From Undaria pinnatifida (taxonomy: Eukaryota; Sar; Phaeophyceae; Laminariales; Alariaceae), in the NCBI GenBank assembly GCA_012845835.1, contig JABAKD010000009.1, positions 11,703,455-11,767,454 of the forward strand: DNA of 64,000 nucleotides, given 5' to 3'. The stretch's first letter is position 1. Every line of letters starts with the position of its first letter. Position numbers and translations under genes: made by a program. Positions 1-11,003 of the stretch are shown here, piece by piece. The notes below the pieces were generated by a model. That model worked only from the letters and a program-made list of their open reading frames with translations, made no database searches and was not told where the DNA came from.

Positions 1-39
1 GAGGGAAGGGCGGAGATTTGTCAAGGCCGGGGGGGCGGG

Positions 40-185
40 GGCTGGGGGGGGGGGCGGGGTACTAGATGGGGGGAGCAACTCAATCTGTGCAGCAGCTATA
101 AACCCTTGACAAATCTAACGGTTGTGGGAGGAACGCATCAGTTTATCATGTAAGTATGTCCTGTAAATCGCACTGCAGGTGAGGA
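40..185 (+). repeat. GATCGCGCG-family 3' part with poly-G
   Basis: After a G-rich tract comes AACTCAATCTGTGCAGCAGC, CTATAAACCCTTG, CAAATCTAACGG and CGCATCAGTTTA, the order of the 3' half of the 1195-1520 copy. Confidence 0.55.
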
Positions 186-189
186 GAGG

Positions 190-1190
190 GGGGAGGGTCT
201 TCGAAAGGAGGGGCACAGGGGGAAGGGGGGATTTTTACCCGCTTTAGATCGTATATATGTATACAAGGACCGCAGTACAACAAACAGCTACAACTCCGGA
301 TACTTGCGCCTTCTTTTTATGGCGCCTCAAAGTGCGACACGAGCACTCGAGTTGGCAACAACAGCCGATGAAAACTGGCCACCATATGATACTCGTAAAT
401 ATACGTACCGCCGTTCAAGATATGACGAATAATACCTAATAAACGAAACTATTAATAAAAAAAGATAAAAAGTATGATATGATTTACCGTCAGGTACAAT
501 AATAGCACCCCCCAAGCAGGGCACAATCAATCAGCGTTTGTTTGACCTCAAAAATAACACCCCGGGTGGTGTGTACCGCACAACACGTACATGTCATCAG
601 AGCCGGTTCCCTCTTTCGTCGTGTAGACTGCACGTGGAAGGAAAATTCGCACCCGTCAGCAGCAGCAGCACGCAGCAAACAGCAGTAATAGGCACCACCA
701 TCATCGCGCTACAATCAGCACACACAACAAACTACGTCAAACCAACAGATTTCAACATCGATCGGCATCACAGCAGCAGCAAAGCAGCAGTACAAGCGCA
801 CAACAAGTAGCAGCATAGCAGTGACAGCAATGTGTCACAAAAGTCACGACTACCCCCTGCGCGCTCACTTCAAGAGACAGAACTTAAGACGTATCGTCGA
901 GCGAAACGCGCCTAGTCGGCAAGTCGTCAGGACACAACAGGCAGACAGGCAGACATGAAAGAAGGTGAAACTTTGGCAGGGAGGGCATGTAGACGACACT
1001 AGAGAGGTCAGGTCCACACAAACGACGTGTCGCAACAAGAAAACAGAAAGACAAACAGACGCAGCAGACCAACAGCAACAGCAGATGACACAGACAGGCC
1101 TGGATCTACCCAGTGCCACCGGCGCCGCCCGACCATTTCCAATCCGTTGTGTTTTGTTGTTGTAATTCACGGCATGCGAAGGAACTATGA
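190..1190. other. no supported gene; CAG-rich stretch
   Basis: Short conflicting open frames on both strands. CAGCAGCAGCA-type sequence at 655-800 and TATATATG near 250. Nothing recognisable. Confidence 0.4.
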
Positions 1191-1194
1191 TAGG

Positions 1195-1520
1195 TATTAT
1201 ATTATGAATGAAATAAAATGCACTCCAGACAGATACACTCCATGGACCAGCTGTGAGATCGAAGATTTCGTCGAAACTCATATTTGCAAACTGTGTGTGA
1301 TACTCCGATCGCGCGTATTATTTGGTGTGTGTCCTCCATATATAGGTCGGGGACTCCCCTTGGAACTACAGTGTAGCTTGTACCAGGGTCAACAGGATGC
1401 TGTTAATCGATCTGTGCACGGAAACTATAAAACCCCTTTTGGGGGGGGACAAAATCTGACGGACTGTGGAATGCATCAGTTTAATGTGTATATCCTGTAA
1501 TCATACGACCGGGGGCAGGT
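1195..1520 (+). repeat. GATCGCGCG-family dispersed repeat (long copy)
   Basis: Blocks in order: CAGCTGTGAGATCGAAGATT, TTCGTCGAAACTCAT, TGTGATACTCCGATCGCGCG, GTGTGTCCTC, TATAGGTCGG, GACTCCCC, GGGTCAACAGGATGCTGTT, GGAAACTATAAAACCCC, a G run, CAAAATCTGACGG. Parts of this order recur at 23.1, 23.4, 31.2, 34.8-35.3, 36.9, 48.9 and 63.5 kb. The open frame crossing it is not supported as a gene. Confidence 0.75.
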
Positions 1521-2052
1521 AAAGGGGGGATAGGCCGCGTAAATGAATAGGATCTTACTGCACGCGTAATGCTAGAAGGCGATGGTGGGGGAGGCGGGGA
1601 AGGGGGGGTGGAGGGCGCGTGTTAATTGAAACTTGAAGACCATGTAAATGAATTGGAGCAGGCATTATATATACATCGTGTTATCGGCGTCCTACATAGC
1701 ACCCAGCAATACACACGGGCTATAGATTATGGCTGTGAGTCAGTAATATGATTTCAAGGGTATATCCGTGTGGTACTTCGAAGTATATATTATTGGCATC
1801 ATGCAACATACCAGGTATCATATATATGCCACGGTGCACATAATAACTGTTACGAGGTATATATCGTTTTCCACCCGACATTGTGCAGTGCCTTTCTGCT
1901 AAATACGTACCAGGTGCAGTGCATTAGTATCCAAGATCACCAGAAGCTTTATGGTATCTGTCGATGATGGTGCATGACGCGAAAGCCGGTCCATCGCTCT
2001 CGCCCAGCATTCCCCTTCCCCCCTCCCCCGGAGAGGCCTGCTTGAAGCCGCC

Positions 2053-3204
2053 GTGCCGCTCTCTGTTTATATATCTCTGTTGCCATGCTCTTCGTCATTT
2101 GTTACTACCTATTACATACACCCCCGCCCCCCGCCTTCCCTTGTACATGAATATGCCAGACGCCACGTATTCGCACCCTCTTACCGCATCTACAGTACAT
2201 ATCATCCCCACACCATCAGTACTACCAGTCCCGCTCCTGTTTCCTCCCTCCCCTTCCCAGCAGTCTGGCGGTCGATGCACGCTTGTATCAGTGCACCCAA
2301 TTTCGTCAAGATGGGTTCATCGATACACAAGCTTGCGCTAAGAGACTGTCACGCTGCTAGGGGGGGGGGGGGGGGGGGGGGGAGGGGGTCAACAGGAGGG
2401 GAACAAACAGATATTACCGATAGTGTGGCGATGGCACGTAGATGCGAAGCAAAGGACATATATACATACCCGATATGTATCAGTGCACTCACCCGTCGCG
2501 AAATCGCACCTCGGTGGTTACCGAGAAGGCGTTCCATACGCTTAAAACGCCTGTTCTGGCCAGGGACTCCCCGTCCGCCCGCCCCTTCGACGACGCTTGC
2601 TGCTAACTGGTGGAATGTAGCACTGCCTTCGTTTCCGACGCGTCAAAATATTTCCGCGGTGAGGATAGCGAGATGGTTGCTGCGCCCGGGGAAGAGAAAA
2701 AAAAAAAAAAACGCGCATTATAGTGGTTGCACTTGCACGGCTCAGATGCGGAAGCAGCTGATTATTGGCCCATCTCCACTAGCGCTGCCTGCACGCATGC
2801 CGATTTATTCTAAGAACTCCCCACATTGTGAATCTGCGAGCGTGACGTCGAGGAGCATCACTTACGTCCGTCCGACCTCCCTCCGGAGAGGGCCAGGGAA
2901 GGCGGGGGGATTAGTGTGGCGCCGTACTGATCGCATCGGAGACCTCCCCTTGTTCGTGAGTCCCAAGCGGTCAGACGAACTGGACATGAGAGTGAAGGAC
3001 ACCATTTTCGATGGCAACGTATTGCAGAAGTGTCGACGTTTGAAAGGCGACGCGTTTTTGTACTTTTTTGTTGGCGGATGGACAGTAGCATGGAGGGTGC
3101 GAGAAAACGCGTGGACCAGCGACTGGTGCACGAAGTCTACCGGAAACGCCCCTTTTTTTTGCAGTTCTTGCCACGTCCCACATCGGACCACGTACCACTC
3201 CTAG
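2053..3204 (+). CDS. long open frame, doubtful gene
   Basis: The longest uninterrupted frame outside obvious repeats (383 codons), but its first codon is not ATG. The translation is low in recognisable pattern: Pro/Ser-rich at the start, a poly-Gly block coded by a run of about 22 G near 2360, and Arg/Lys clusters later. Several minus frames are also open over 2860-3215, so low stop-codon density is a sufficient explanation. A T-tract followed by CAG at 3150-3162 could be an acceptor for an exon ending at 3260. I do not recognise any domain. Confidence 0.12.
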   Translation: MPLSVYISLLPCSSSFVTTYYIHPRPPPSLVHEYARRHVFAPSYRIYSTYHPHTISTTSPAPVSSLPFPAVWRSMHACISAPNFVKMGSSIHKLALRDCHAARGGGGGGGRGSTGGEQTDITDSVAMARRCEAKDIYTYPICISALTRREIAPRWLPRRRSIRLKRLFWPGTPRPPAPSTTLAANWWNVALPSFPTRQNISAVRIARWLLRPGKRKKKKNAHYSGCTCTAQMRKQLIIGPSPLALPARMPIYSKNSPHCESASVTSRSITYVRPTSLRRGPGKAGGLVWRRTDRIGDLPLFVSPKRSDELDMRVKDTIFDGNVLQKCRRLKGDAFLYFFVGGWTVAWRVRENAWTSDWCTKSTGNAPFFCSSCHVPHRTTYHS

Positions 3205-3239
3205 TGTTCTCGCCATACCTTCAGGCCTGGCGGCACCTT

Positions 3240-4560
3240 GGTCAAGCAGCTGACCGCTAGCGTCGTGGACGGCCTTCGTCGACCAGATGCCAGCTAGCGT
3301 CGTGGACGGTCAGGGGTCGAGGACCCACGACGATGACAGGAAGGGTAGTGAATGGATGAGCACCTGCTGCGGATCGTCGCTGTAACCACCAAGGTCGACA
3401 TCTCGATGACCCGCTTCAAACTTCAACTAGCTAACGGATCACCAAGAGGCTAGAACAAGGAGAAAATGGGAGGAGGATGGGGTGGCTGATAGACCCACAC
3501 CCGGAGGGGGTGGGGGCGGTGATAGATAGACCCACACCCCAGGCGGGAGGGGGGGGGGGGTGATGGACCCACTCCAATGGTGTGGGGATGGAGCCCGGAT
3601 GAGCGGCTTGGGGATGGAACCCGCATGCGGCTTCTGATATTCGAATATTATGAGAGGTTAGACGGACGTGGGAATGCCGTAAAGGAGGTTGAGACAAGGA
3701 CAACAGGTGGAGCAGGTCCGTACTCTACGCCCGAAGCTGGGAACGGAGAGGGCTACGCAGACTTATATGTACAGTTATTTCACGAGGGTTTCTTGGTTGG
3801 TTATTCCTGGGTTTTCTTGTCTGTGTGGCTAAGTTTGTGAGTGATTTGATTGAATGGCAAACACACGATGAATATACTAGTTTTAAACTTACTTGTTCTT
3901 ATCATTTAGACTACGTTTAGACTTCACGACCGTCTACAACGAGCGAGAGCACGTGGGCTAGGGTGATGATAGGCGTCTCGCCGTAGAAGGCAGCGTCTTA
4001 TTCTACCACCAGCGGCTGGCAGCGGGGGTGTTTAGCAGACGCGATGGAGGATACATGGCGGGAAAAGGAGAAGTACTCAAGGAGCGCCAGTTGCAGGTCG
4101 TCTACTAACTAGGTTATCACCCAGAGGTCACCATCTCGCCGAAGATGTCTCGCTTCACACTGCAACTAGTTGCGGGGCAGCCAAGAGACTGCAGAAGAAG
4201 CAAAGCGGGGGCAGGGGGGGGGGGTAGACCAACCCACGCCCATGGCTTGCCGATGGAGTCTCGATGCGGCTTGCAGGATTTTAACATTGAACGGCAGACG
4301 AGCTCGCAATTACGTAGAATAGGTAAAAGGGCAAAGCAAAAAGAAAATATGAGAACAATAAAAGAGGGAGCAGCAAAGACATTAACAGGCAGGGGGAGTA
4401 GGTCGATGCGCTAGCCCGGTAGTAGACAACGAATGGAAAAGCTACATTTGTACTACAGCAATATTAGTACCAGTAGGCTTCTCTTGAGGTTTCTTTCTAT
4501 TTTGTGCATGTATTTTGTAACTGTTCGTGTGAGTGATTGTGAAAGTATGCTGCAAATTGC
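3240..4560 (+). repeat. diverged tandem duplication of about 720 bp
   Basis: Unit 1 (about 3240-3890) and unit 2 (about 3915-4560) share ordered blocks: CATCTCGATGACCCGCTTC / CATCTCGCCGAAGATGTC, CAACTAGCTAACGGATCACC / CAACTAGTTGCGGGGCAGCC, a G-rich tract, GACCCACACC / ACCCACGCC, CGCATGCGGCTTCTGAT / CGATGCGGCTTGCAGGAT, and GTGAGTGATTTGATTG / GTGAGTGATTGTGAAAG. Many changes and indels, so it is old. No preserved reading frame. Confidence 0.5.
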
Positions 4561-4611
4561 CATCTGATGCCAAACAGACGTGATAATGATCTAATAAATG
4601 TTATTACCCGG

Positions 4612-4935
4612 CCGGTCGCCCCGGTGGTCTATTGGTTTTCCTCGAATGCTAATACTACTGCTGTAGATACAGTTGGTGCTGGGGTTAGAGTCCCACGTGT
4701 GGCTCGGGCTTTTGAGTTTGTTCGCAAAAATAACAAAAAAAAGAAAAGGGATCAACTGGGCTGAGAGCGCCTAGCAGCTTGGGCCGGCGCAATTCTTCGA
4801 GTCGAGTCGACGAGGGAAGAAGGGAATGATTTATTTCTTCTCTCGCGATAAAAATGGAGGCATCAATGTGCCGTGGTCCGTGCTGAGGAGAGGGGAGAAG
4901 AGCCTGTGTAATGACGCAGTGGCCCTGGATCACCT
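4612..4935 (+). mobile_element. tRNA-derived SINE copy
   Basis: Head GTCGCCCCGGTGGTCTATTGG (box A region), then GGGGTTAGAGTCCCAC (degenerate box B). The body has CTTCGAGTCGAGTCGACGAGGG, GCGATAAAAATGGAGGCAT and CCGTGGTCC in the same order as the copies at 17.2, 18.9, 19.7, 47.4 and 57.3 kb. Confidence 0.7.
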
Positions 4936-5651
4936 GAGTTACATCTACATCTATCTAGGGAGGAAAAAAAAAAGAGAGAACAGAAAGGTGCGAAGATAAT
5001 ATCGTAGATGGGATGAGGCAAAAGAAAAAGAAAAAAAAGTAACACGGTCATGCCCCAGTCGTTGATGATAGCGATCGAACGCAAAACGCAACCAACCATG
5101 TAATAATCAGCTCCCCAGTCGTGCCACGGGTAGGCGGGGGGGGGGGGTCGTTTCGTCCCACAAAAACGTTCCGACTGACCGGGAGGCTCCTCAGACCGAG
5201 GACCCATCTACTCGTATGTACTATGTACCCGATGATACTTTTGCGATCCCGTTTCTGTGTTGCATGCTCCTTCCTCCGGTAGAGCTCACCAGTTTTCGAC
5301 AGCACGGTTGACGCAGACTGTGTACAAGACGGAGGGGTTTCACGCGACATTGTTGGTATAGTCTATATAATTTTAAGGGTATGTCAACCATGTTGTCGAA
5401 AAAGCGGTAAGGTACCCTCTGCTCCTCCTCCGCTTCACGCCTAGACTATACCTCCAGCTCACCCATGGAATTGTTGTTGCTCGGGTTGCCCGCGTACAGA
5501 GAATACCTTTTTTTTCCCGTTTTGCCGTGTCTACGTACGGTATAATAATAGAGCTTTACGTCGTCTTGGGAACGTGGGAAAATGGGCATCCCCCCCCCTT
5601 ATACCGATGGGGTGTCATATTGTGCTTTTCACGATGGATGGAACTACCCCT

Positions 5652-5678
5652 CTAACGCTAACCCTAACCCTAACCCTG
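5652..5678. repeat. interstitial telomere-like repeat
   Basis: AACGCTAACCCTAACCC then TAACCCT: three TAACCC units plus a variant. A reverse-oriented tract with the same variant (GGGTTAGGGTTAGCGTTAGG) is at 9493-9517. Confidence 0.55.
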
Positions 5679-6117
5679 ACACATAGGAAATATACGGATG
5701 AGCGCCACCTAATAATGGCGTCACTGAGGGTGAAACGGATGAAATGACACAATACGAGTGATGTGTATCATCGCCGTATCGACGGTGTGGCAAAGCCCTC
5801 TCCCCGAAAACGGGAGTCGGTTTGTTGTAGGTCAGTCAGTACAACTCGGCGTGTCGTTTGCGGTAGGGCGACATGCATGCATGTACCATACATACCGGTA
5901 TCATGTGTGTACCGGTATCATACACGAACGGTCAGCCAACAATAACAACGCACTTCGTCAGATATGTTAATTTGGATGGTAGAATCAGATGTGAAGCGTG
6001 TAAAGTTTTGTCATATACTCCGGAGTATATGTTATTATTAAAATGTATGTACCTGTGGTAGGCTTCTTTCTTTAAGGCTTAGTTTCCCTTCGGGCGGGGT
6101 TTTCTTCTTCCGGGACC

Positions 6118-6332
6118 CTGCTTCCGACTGGCTGTAACTTTTTTGATGATCTCGATATCTTTATCTTGATCGGTGGACGTTGTCACAGCGCCAATATAGA
6201 AATGTAGTTTATAGCTCAGTTTACAGTCCCTGCTTCCGACTGGCTGTAATTTTTAGTGATCGCGAGATTTATTTTGATCGGCGTGGACGTTGTCACAGCG
6301 CCAATATGGAAATGCAGTTTATAGCTCTATCT
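6118..6332. repeat. 112-bp tandem duplication
   Basis: CTGCTTCCGACTGGCTGTAA begins both units (6118, 6230); GGACGTTGTCACAGCGCCAA and GTTTATAGCTC close both. Confidence 0.85.
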
Positions 6333-6542
6333 ATGTAGTCTTTAGTCCTCAGTTTAGTCGTGCATTGTCGTTATTAGTATGTTGTCGTTGCTCACTGTCC
6401 GTTGGTCTGACGACGATGATGGCGATGCAGGCGGCGGGCAGGCTGAGACCAACTAACCTGTTGTCATGTTCTACCACGTAGTAGGTATGCTTTGTGACCG
6501 TGATGTGCACTTCTATGAGCGTGATGTGCACTTCTTTAATAC

Positions 6543-6640
6543 CTGGTAGTAACCAATAATTTCCAACTTCTAAAAATATCCTACTCTAACTCCAAGTGTT
6601 TTGTCCCCATGTGTCGGAACTGCGGTGCTATAAGGGTTAA
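6543..6640 (-). repeat. TTAA-ended piggyBac-like terminus
   Basis: The minus strand reads GTTAACCCTTATAGCACCGC, AGTTCCGACACATGGGGAC, AAAACACTTGGAGTTAGAG, AGAAGTTGGAAAT. Three more copies are at 24.2, 42.6 and 52.5 kb. A TTAACCC start is typical of piggyBac-like ends; no transposase is present, so the class is inference. Confidence 0.5.
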
Positions 6641-8110
6641 CTAGTAGTAGACTATATCCATAGTAGTGGCATGGACCAAACTTTCACAGGTATGACATAC
6701 CACATGTATGTGTATAGAACATGCAGCACCAGGCAGTCCTCCGCTCGCTGTCTTCACGGTGGTATCCTTATTATTTCCAGTATACTATGCTCTTATTTGC
6801 TGTCATTATCCTTCGTACCTGGCATGAGATACAACACACCACTCGAGCATTATTGTTACATATCGGTAGAGAGGACTACTCAACGAAGTGAGCTTTGATT
6901 GAAGTGTGTACCATGTATGCACACCGAGCGTTGGTTGCCGAATGGCGAACGAAGTTATGGTACGTAGTATCTGAGAGTTGGTACACCTATCATCGTTGAC
7001 CGTGTATGTGTATGAGACGTTCCAGGCATAGTGTACGAAACATCACGTGAATCAATCTCTACAAATCAGCACCATGTAAAACCTCTCAAGGATACTCGTA
7101 CTCGTAATGTACTTGCCGGCATTACCCTGGTGTGTGCTATATGATACCAGGTATATATATGCCATGTCATACCAGGTATACTATGATCGAATAGGTTTTG
7201 CGCTCCACAATGACTGGAAAGGCTAACAAGCATGATAGACAAATAAAACATCAACATAGTCTACACACCGTACACGTTGTCGGTGGCATAAAAACGGCAC
7301 ACATGTAATGTACGTACGTACATGAATACCAGGTGTACAAGTAGACGAAATATATGCCAGAGGTACGAGCAACCAACCACCCGCCGTGTATGCCACCACC
7401 ACCTCTCCTTCTCCTCCTCCTCCTGGTTTTAACAGATCAAAAACTATTTTTTTTTGCTACTTTGGTCTTATTTAATAACTTGCGGTTGCATGCAGCTGTT
7501 TTTGTGACACTGCTGCTGTAGAGATATACTCTATAACTGTGAATATGTAGTAAATTTTATTAGTATTATATAGCAGTAGTCTATCATTATGAACCAGGTC
7601 GTAAATAGTCATTAGTCTGGTCTCCGGCCCCTTCTTCCCAAATAACTTCGTGGCAACCAGCATGTATGTCGATTTTCCGACCGCTCAATAACTTAAATCC
7701 GTTCATTCTCTCCCACAAAGAATGTTTTACATATGATTACGGCCCATCCGTATATGTATCCACTATGAGCACACATGCATGCCCACTTCGCGTACGAATA
7801 ACAACCCGTTATTCTTATATTTGCCCAAGGAAGAGTTCTGACGACGTCATTCATTGACTAGTACAGGCATATTCTAGCGGGAAATATACATTTTGTATTA
7901 CCGCGTTGATACGAAGTATGACAGCGAGCGCCAGTCTGGTCCACATCACATCGCATCCCTCACCCCCCCCGCCCCCCCCCCCACAACCCCTTTCCGTCCC
8001 CAAGGAGAAGAGGAGCAGCACCACCATTTCGATTAGCCGTGTTCCAATCGCGTCCTCTGATTGAATGCCTTGGTTAGTAATCCTTGTCCTTGCGTACGTG
8101 TGACCCAAAC
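6640..8110. other. no supported gene; AT-rich with ACCAGGTA motifs
   Basis: Only scattered short frames. ATACCAGGTATA-type motifs at about 7143, 7170 and 7330. Poly-C at 7962-7985. Confidence 0.4.
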
Positions 8111-8114
8111 ATAG

Positions 8115-8555
8115 CAAAGAATGACCCACCCGCTCACTCACCCACCCACTCACTCACCCAATCACGCTCACTCACTCACTCACTCACTCACTCACTCACT
8201 CACTCACTCACTCACTCACTCACTCACTCACTCACTCACTCACTCACGCACTCCCTCTCTCACTCACTCACTCACTCACTCACTCTCTCACTCACTCCCT
8301 CACCCACTCCCTCACTCCCTCACTCCCTCACTCCCTCACTCCCTCACTCCCTCACCCACTCACTCACTCACTCACTCACTCACTCACTCACTCACTCACT
8401 CACTCACTCTCTCACTCACTCACTCACTCACTCACTCACTCTCTCACTCACTCCCTCACCCACGCACTCACTCCCTCACTCCCTCACTCCCTCACTCCCT
8501 CACTCCCTCACTCCCTCACCCACTCACTCACTCACTCACTCACTCACTCGCTCGC
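8115..8555. repeat. (CACT)n microsatellite with CTCC-variant blocks
   Basis: Pure CACT blocks alternate with CACTCCCT blocks; the composite appears twice, so a longer unit of about 180 bp has been duplicated. The large open frames (repeated THSL) are artefacts. Confidence 0.95.
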
Positions 8556-8814
8556 TTTCCTCTCGGTGTATGAAACGATCTTCCTTCAACCCTCTCTCTC
8601 GCCAACTCCTTTTTGGAGCCCGGACGGGTCTTCACCGTACCTGTCGCCCTATCGTCTGCAAACTATTGGTATTATTACTACTAAACTTTATTAGTCATAA
8701 ACTTGCATACATCCTCTCTCTCCAGTGCTCAGCCTCTGCCCTCGGATCCCCTCTCCGCCTCGCTTGCCTCCAACACCTCAACCACCCCCCCACACACACT
8801 CATGTGCACGAAAG

Positions 8815-9035
8815 TAAGCACACAAGGTGCCGAAGTCCGCCTCACAAGAGGTTCTTGGTAGGATGCAGCTCACCCTTCGTGCGACTCGCCTCCCGGCGCT
8901 TCGCGCTTGGTGCACGCACGATGTCTGCCTGGTCGGCAAAACCCCGACGTTCTCCGTCGTGGCGTTGTAGGGATGCAGGCGTTTATGGTCATACGACTAC
9001 GGCCATTCACAAAACTGAGTACACCCCCCCCTGTC
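8815..9035 (+). repeat. about 220-bp dispersed repeat (pair with 38955-39185)
   Basis: GGTGCCGAAGTCCGCCT, TTCTTGGTAGGATGCAGCTC, GCGCTTCGCGCTTGGTGCA, GACTACGGCCATTC and AAAACTGAGTACACCCCC all recur in complement and reverse order at 38955-39185. Confidence 0.6.
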
Positions 9036-9492
9036 CCCCTGTCATGCGGCGGCCATGCATGACACCGATTGCACTCCCCCCTTTTGCGGTCGAGCTTTCC
9101 TTTGATAACGCTGACAACGCCCCCCCCCCCACGCCCTGCCCCGCATCAAATCAACGCCGTGGCCCCCCCTGAGTGGTCGGTGTGTCCCCCAAGAAGAGTC
9201 ATTTTTCGAAAGAGTCAGTCCTTTTTTTTACGGGGCGCCCATGTTTTGGAGACAACGCACCTGGTATGTTGTTAAAACTAGATAAAAATGTTTTTTTGCA
9301 GCTAGCTACTATTAACAAAAAAAAGGGTTAAGATCGGAGGTTCGGGGGGTTTTCCCGAAATTTCGCCTGTTTGTGTAAAAAAAATCAGAAAAAGCTCACC
9401 GCCGGTTTTTAGAGGCCCATGTACTGATGATTCACTTGTTGCTCAAGCAGTATTGATGATGTTTGATTGGGTGGGGGTCAGAATTGGAGAGT

Positions 9493-9520
9493 GGGTTAGG
9501 GTTAGCGTTAGGGTTGGGAT
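9493..9520. repeat. interstitial telomere-like repeat, opposite orientation
   Basis: GGGTTAGGGTTAGCGTTAGG then GTTGGG. The shared TTAGCG variant links it to 5652-5678. Confidence 0.5.
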
Positions 9521-9732
9521 TGTCGATTGGGTTGGGGTTTGCATCAGGGGTAGTCCTCTTTTCCTCGTCACAGTCATCCAACGGTACGTAGGGGTTTCGC
9601 GTACTGGATTCTAAATGTTTTTTTTTTTTTCTGAGCTTCTCGAGAGAGTGTGGAAAGTATCGGTTAGCATGGTACGTTTACGATTATACTTGTGTTAGCA
9701 CTAGTTGCACGGTAGCGCATGCATGTGTTGGT

Positions 9733-9925
9733 GGGGTTGCGCGAACAAACGTCTTTTTTGAGGTCATCTTTCGGATGATGATGATGATGATCATGATGAT
9801 GATGACGATGATGACGATGATGATGATGATGATGATGATGGTGTCGACATGTAGCTCCTCATGTCACGGGCTCGGAAAATTCTTGGAATCTGCTGCACCC
9901 CCTATACCTAGCGTGGGATAACTTC
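9733..9925 (+). repeat. about 200-bp dispersed repeat with a (GAT)n core
   Basis: GGGGTTGCGCGAACAAACG, TCATCTTTCGGATGATGATG (a GAT run at 9774-9841), GCTCCTCATGTCACGGGC and GGAATCTGCTGCACCCCC. Matching copies are at 15766-15905 and 30815-30945. The GAT tract is long here and short in the other two. Confidence 0.6.
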
Positions 9926-10730
9926 GGGTACGCAGGGGCCCGTCAACCAGCGCGTCGAGTATGTATCATTACTAAACTAACCTCATGTTTTTTTTTGTGT
10001 GTGTGTTGTCAACAATATATTTCGACGAAAGAAAACTGGAATGGGAGGCCGAAAAGGCCACGAAGCATGCACGTGAAAAAACGCCACCACTCGCAGTCGG
10101 AGATAATTTTCTCGAATATCCCCCAAGGGTGTCTTCTTCTCGGATTTTTTTTGTGTTTTGTTTTCTATGAGCGGACAGAGAAATTTTGCTGTGCCCTTCG
10201 GGCGTTTTCAGTGTAGCACAAACAAGGAAAAATCTCATCATCAAACAGATTCTGCACTCATTTTCGGACCTAACGGGTCTTAACTTCATTTCTCCAGTGA
10301 GAAGCTTCCGAGATTTTTACACGCCAGAGGTTAACGGCCTTTGAGAAACCAAGGGAAAAACACTATTATTGTTTTTTTTTTCGATTAGACGGCAGTCACA
10401 CAAATCAGCCGGAGAGCTGCTGTGGGTGTAGATAGAGAGACGATGAGCGAACCCCAACGTTTTGGAGCTATGCACGGATATAAATATATATGTACACAAA
10501 AAGCGCACAGACAGCTAGCTTGCTGACAGAGTAATCGTCGTCGTTCGTACGAGTGTACCGCTGCATGTTCTGTTCCCGGACGGAGGGTTGTTAAGATGGC
10601 ATTTTTCAAGCAAGTGTTCTTGGTCGAGTGTTCGACACGAACGGGCCCCAAAACGTCGACGAAGCAGAACGCACCAAAGTCAAGCGCGCTGGCAGCCACG
10701 GCAACAATCGCGCGCCTGTAAAACAATGTG

Positions 10731-11003
10731 ATGGCAACTACTACGTGCGTCGCCGAGACCCCTCCAGAGGGTCGTTTACCTCTTGGATTCGGTCCGACAC
10801 AATTAATTGTTGATTCTACGAATAGGTTGATTCTATTCACAGCGCACACAAATTCAGCATTATCCACGACCCTCGACACCTCCACCACAACAGCAGTCGG
10901 GGGCTTCCTGTATGATAGTAGGGCCGGTATATGCCAGCCCCGATACTTTACCGGCACTATTCAGGGCACCGGCACGCTGCGGGGGATGGGGATACAACTC
11001 TAG
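10731..11003 (+). CDS. hypothetical 90-codon open frame
   Basis: It starts at ATG 10731 (a GTG precedes it) and ends TAG at 11003. The translation is Thr/Ser/Gly-rich with alternating hydrophobics (LIVDSTNRLILFTAH, AVGGFLYDSRAG), as in beta-rich proteins. A second open stretch in another frame runs to 11142 (HFLGAPHRLCRVYDMTQ). The two could be a frameshifted gene or chance. No family recognised, and no neighbour gives context. Confidence 0.2.
   Translation: MATTTCVAETPPEGRLPLGFGPTQLIVDSTNRLILFTAHTNSALSTTLDTSTTTAVGGFLYDSRAGICQPRYFTGTIQGTGTLRGMGIQL

Noticed and set aside
1027-1500. 157-codon plus frame
   Set aside because: It runs through a dispersed non-coding repeat that is broken in other copies and lacks any family motif.
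2053-3204. Confident 383-residue protein gene
   Set aside because: No ATG at the start of the frame, a poly-Gly block from a G homopolymer, several open minus frames and no recognisable domain. Kept only as a low-confidence entry.
8084-9172. 362-codon frame with repeated THSL
   Set aside because: It is a translation of the (CACT)n microsatellite; the tetranucleotide stays open in several frames.
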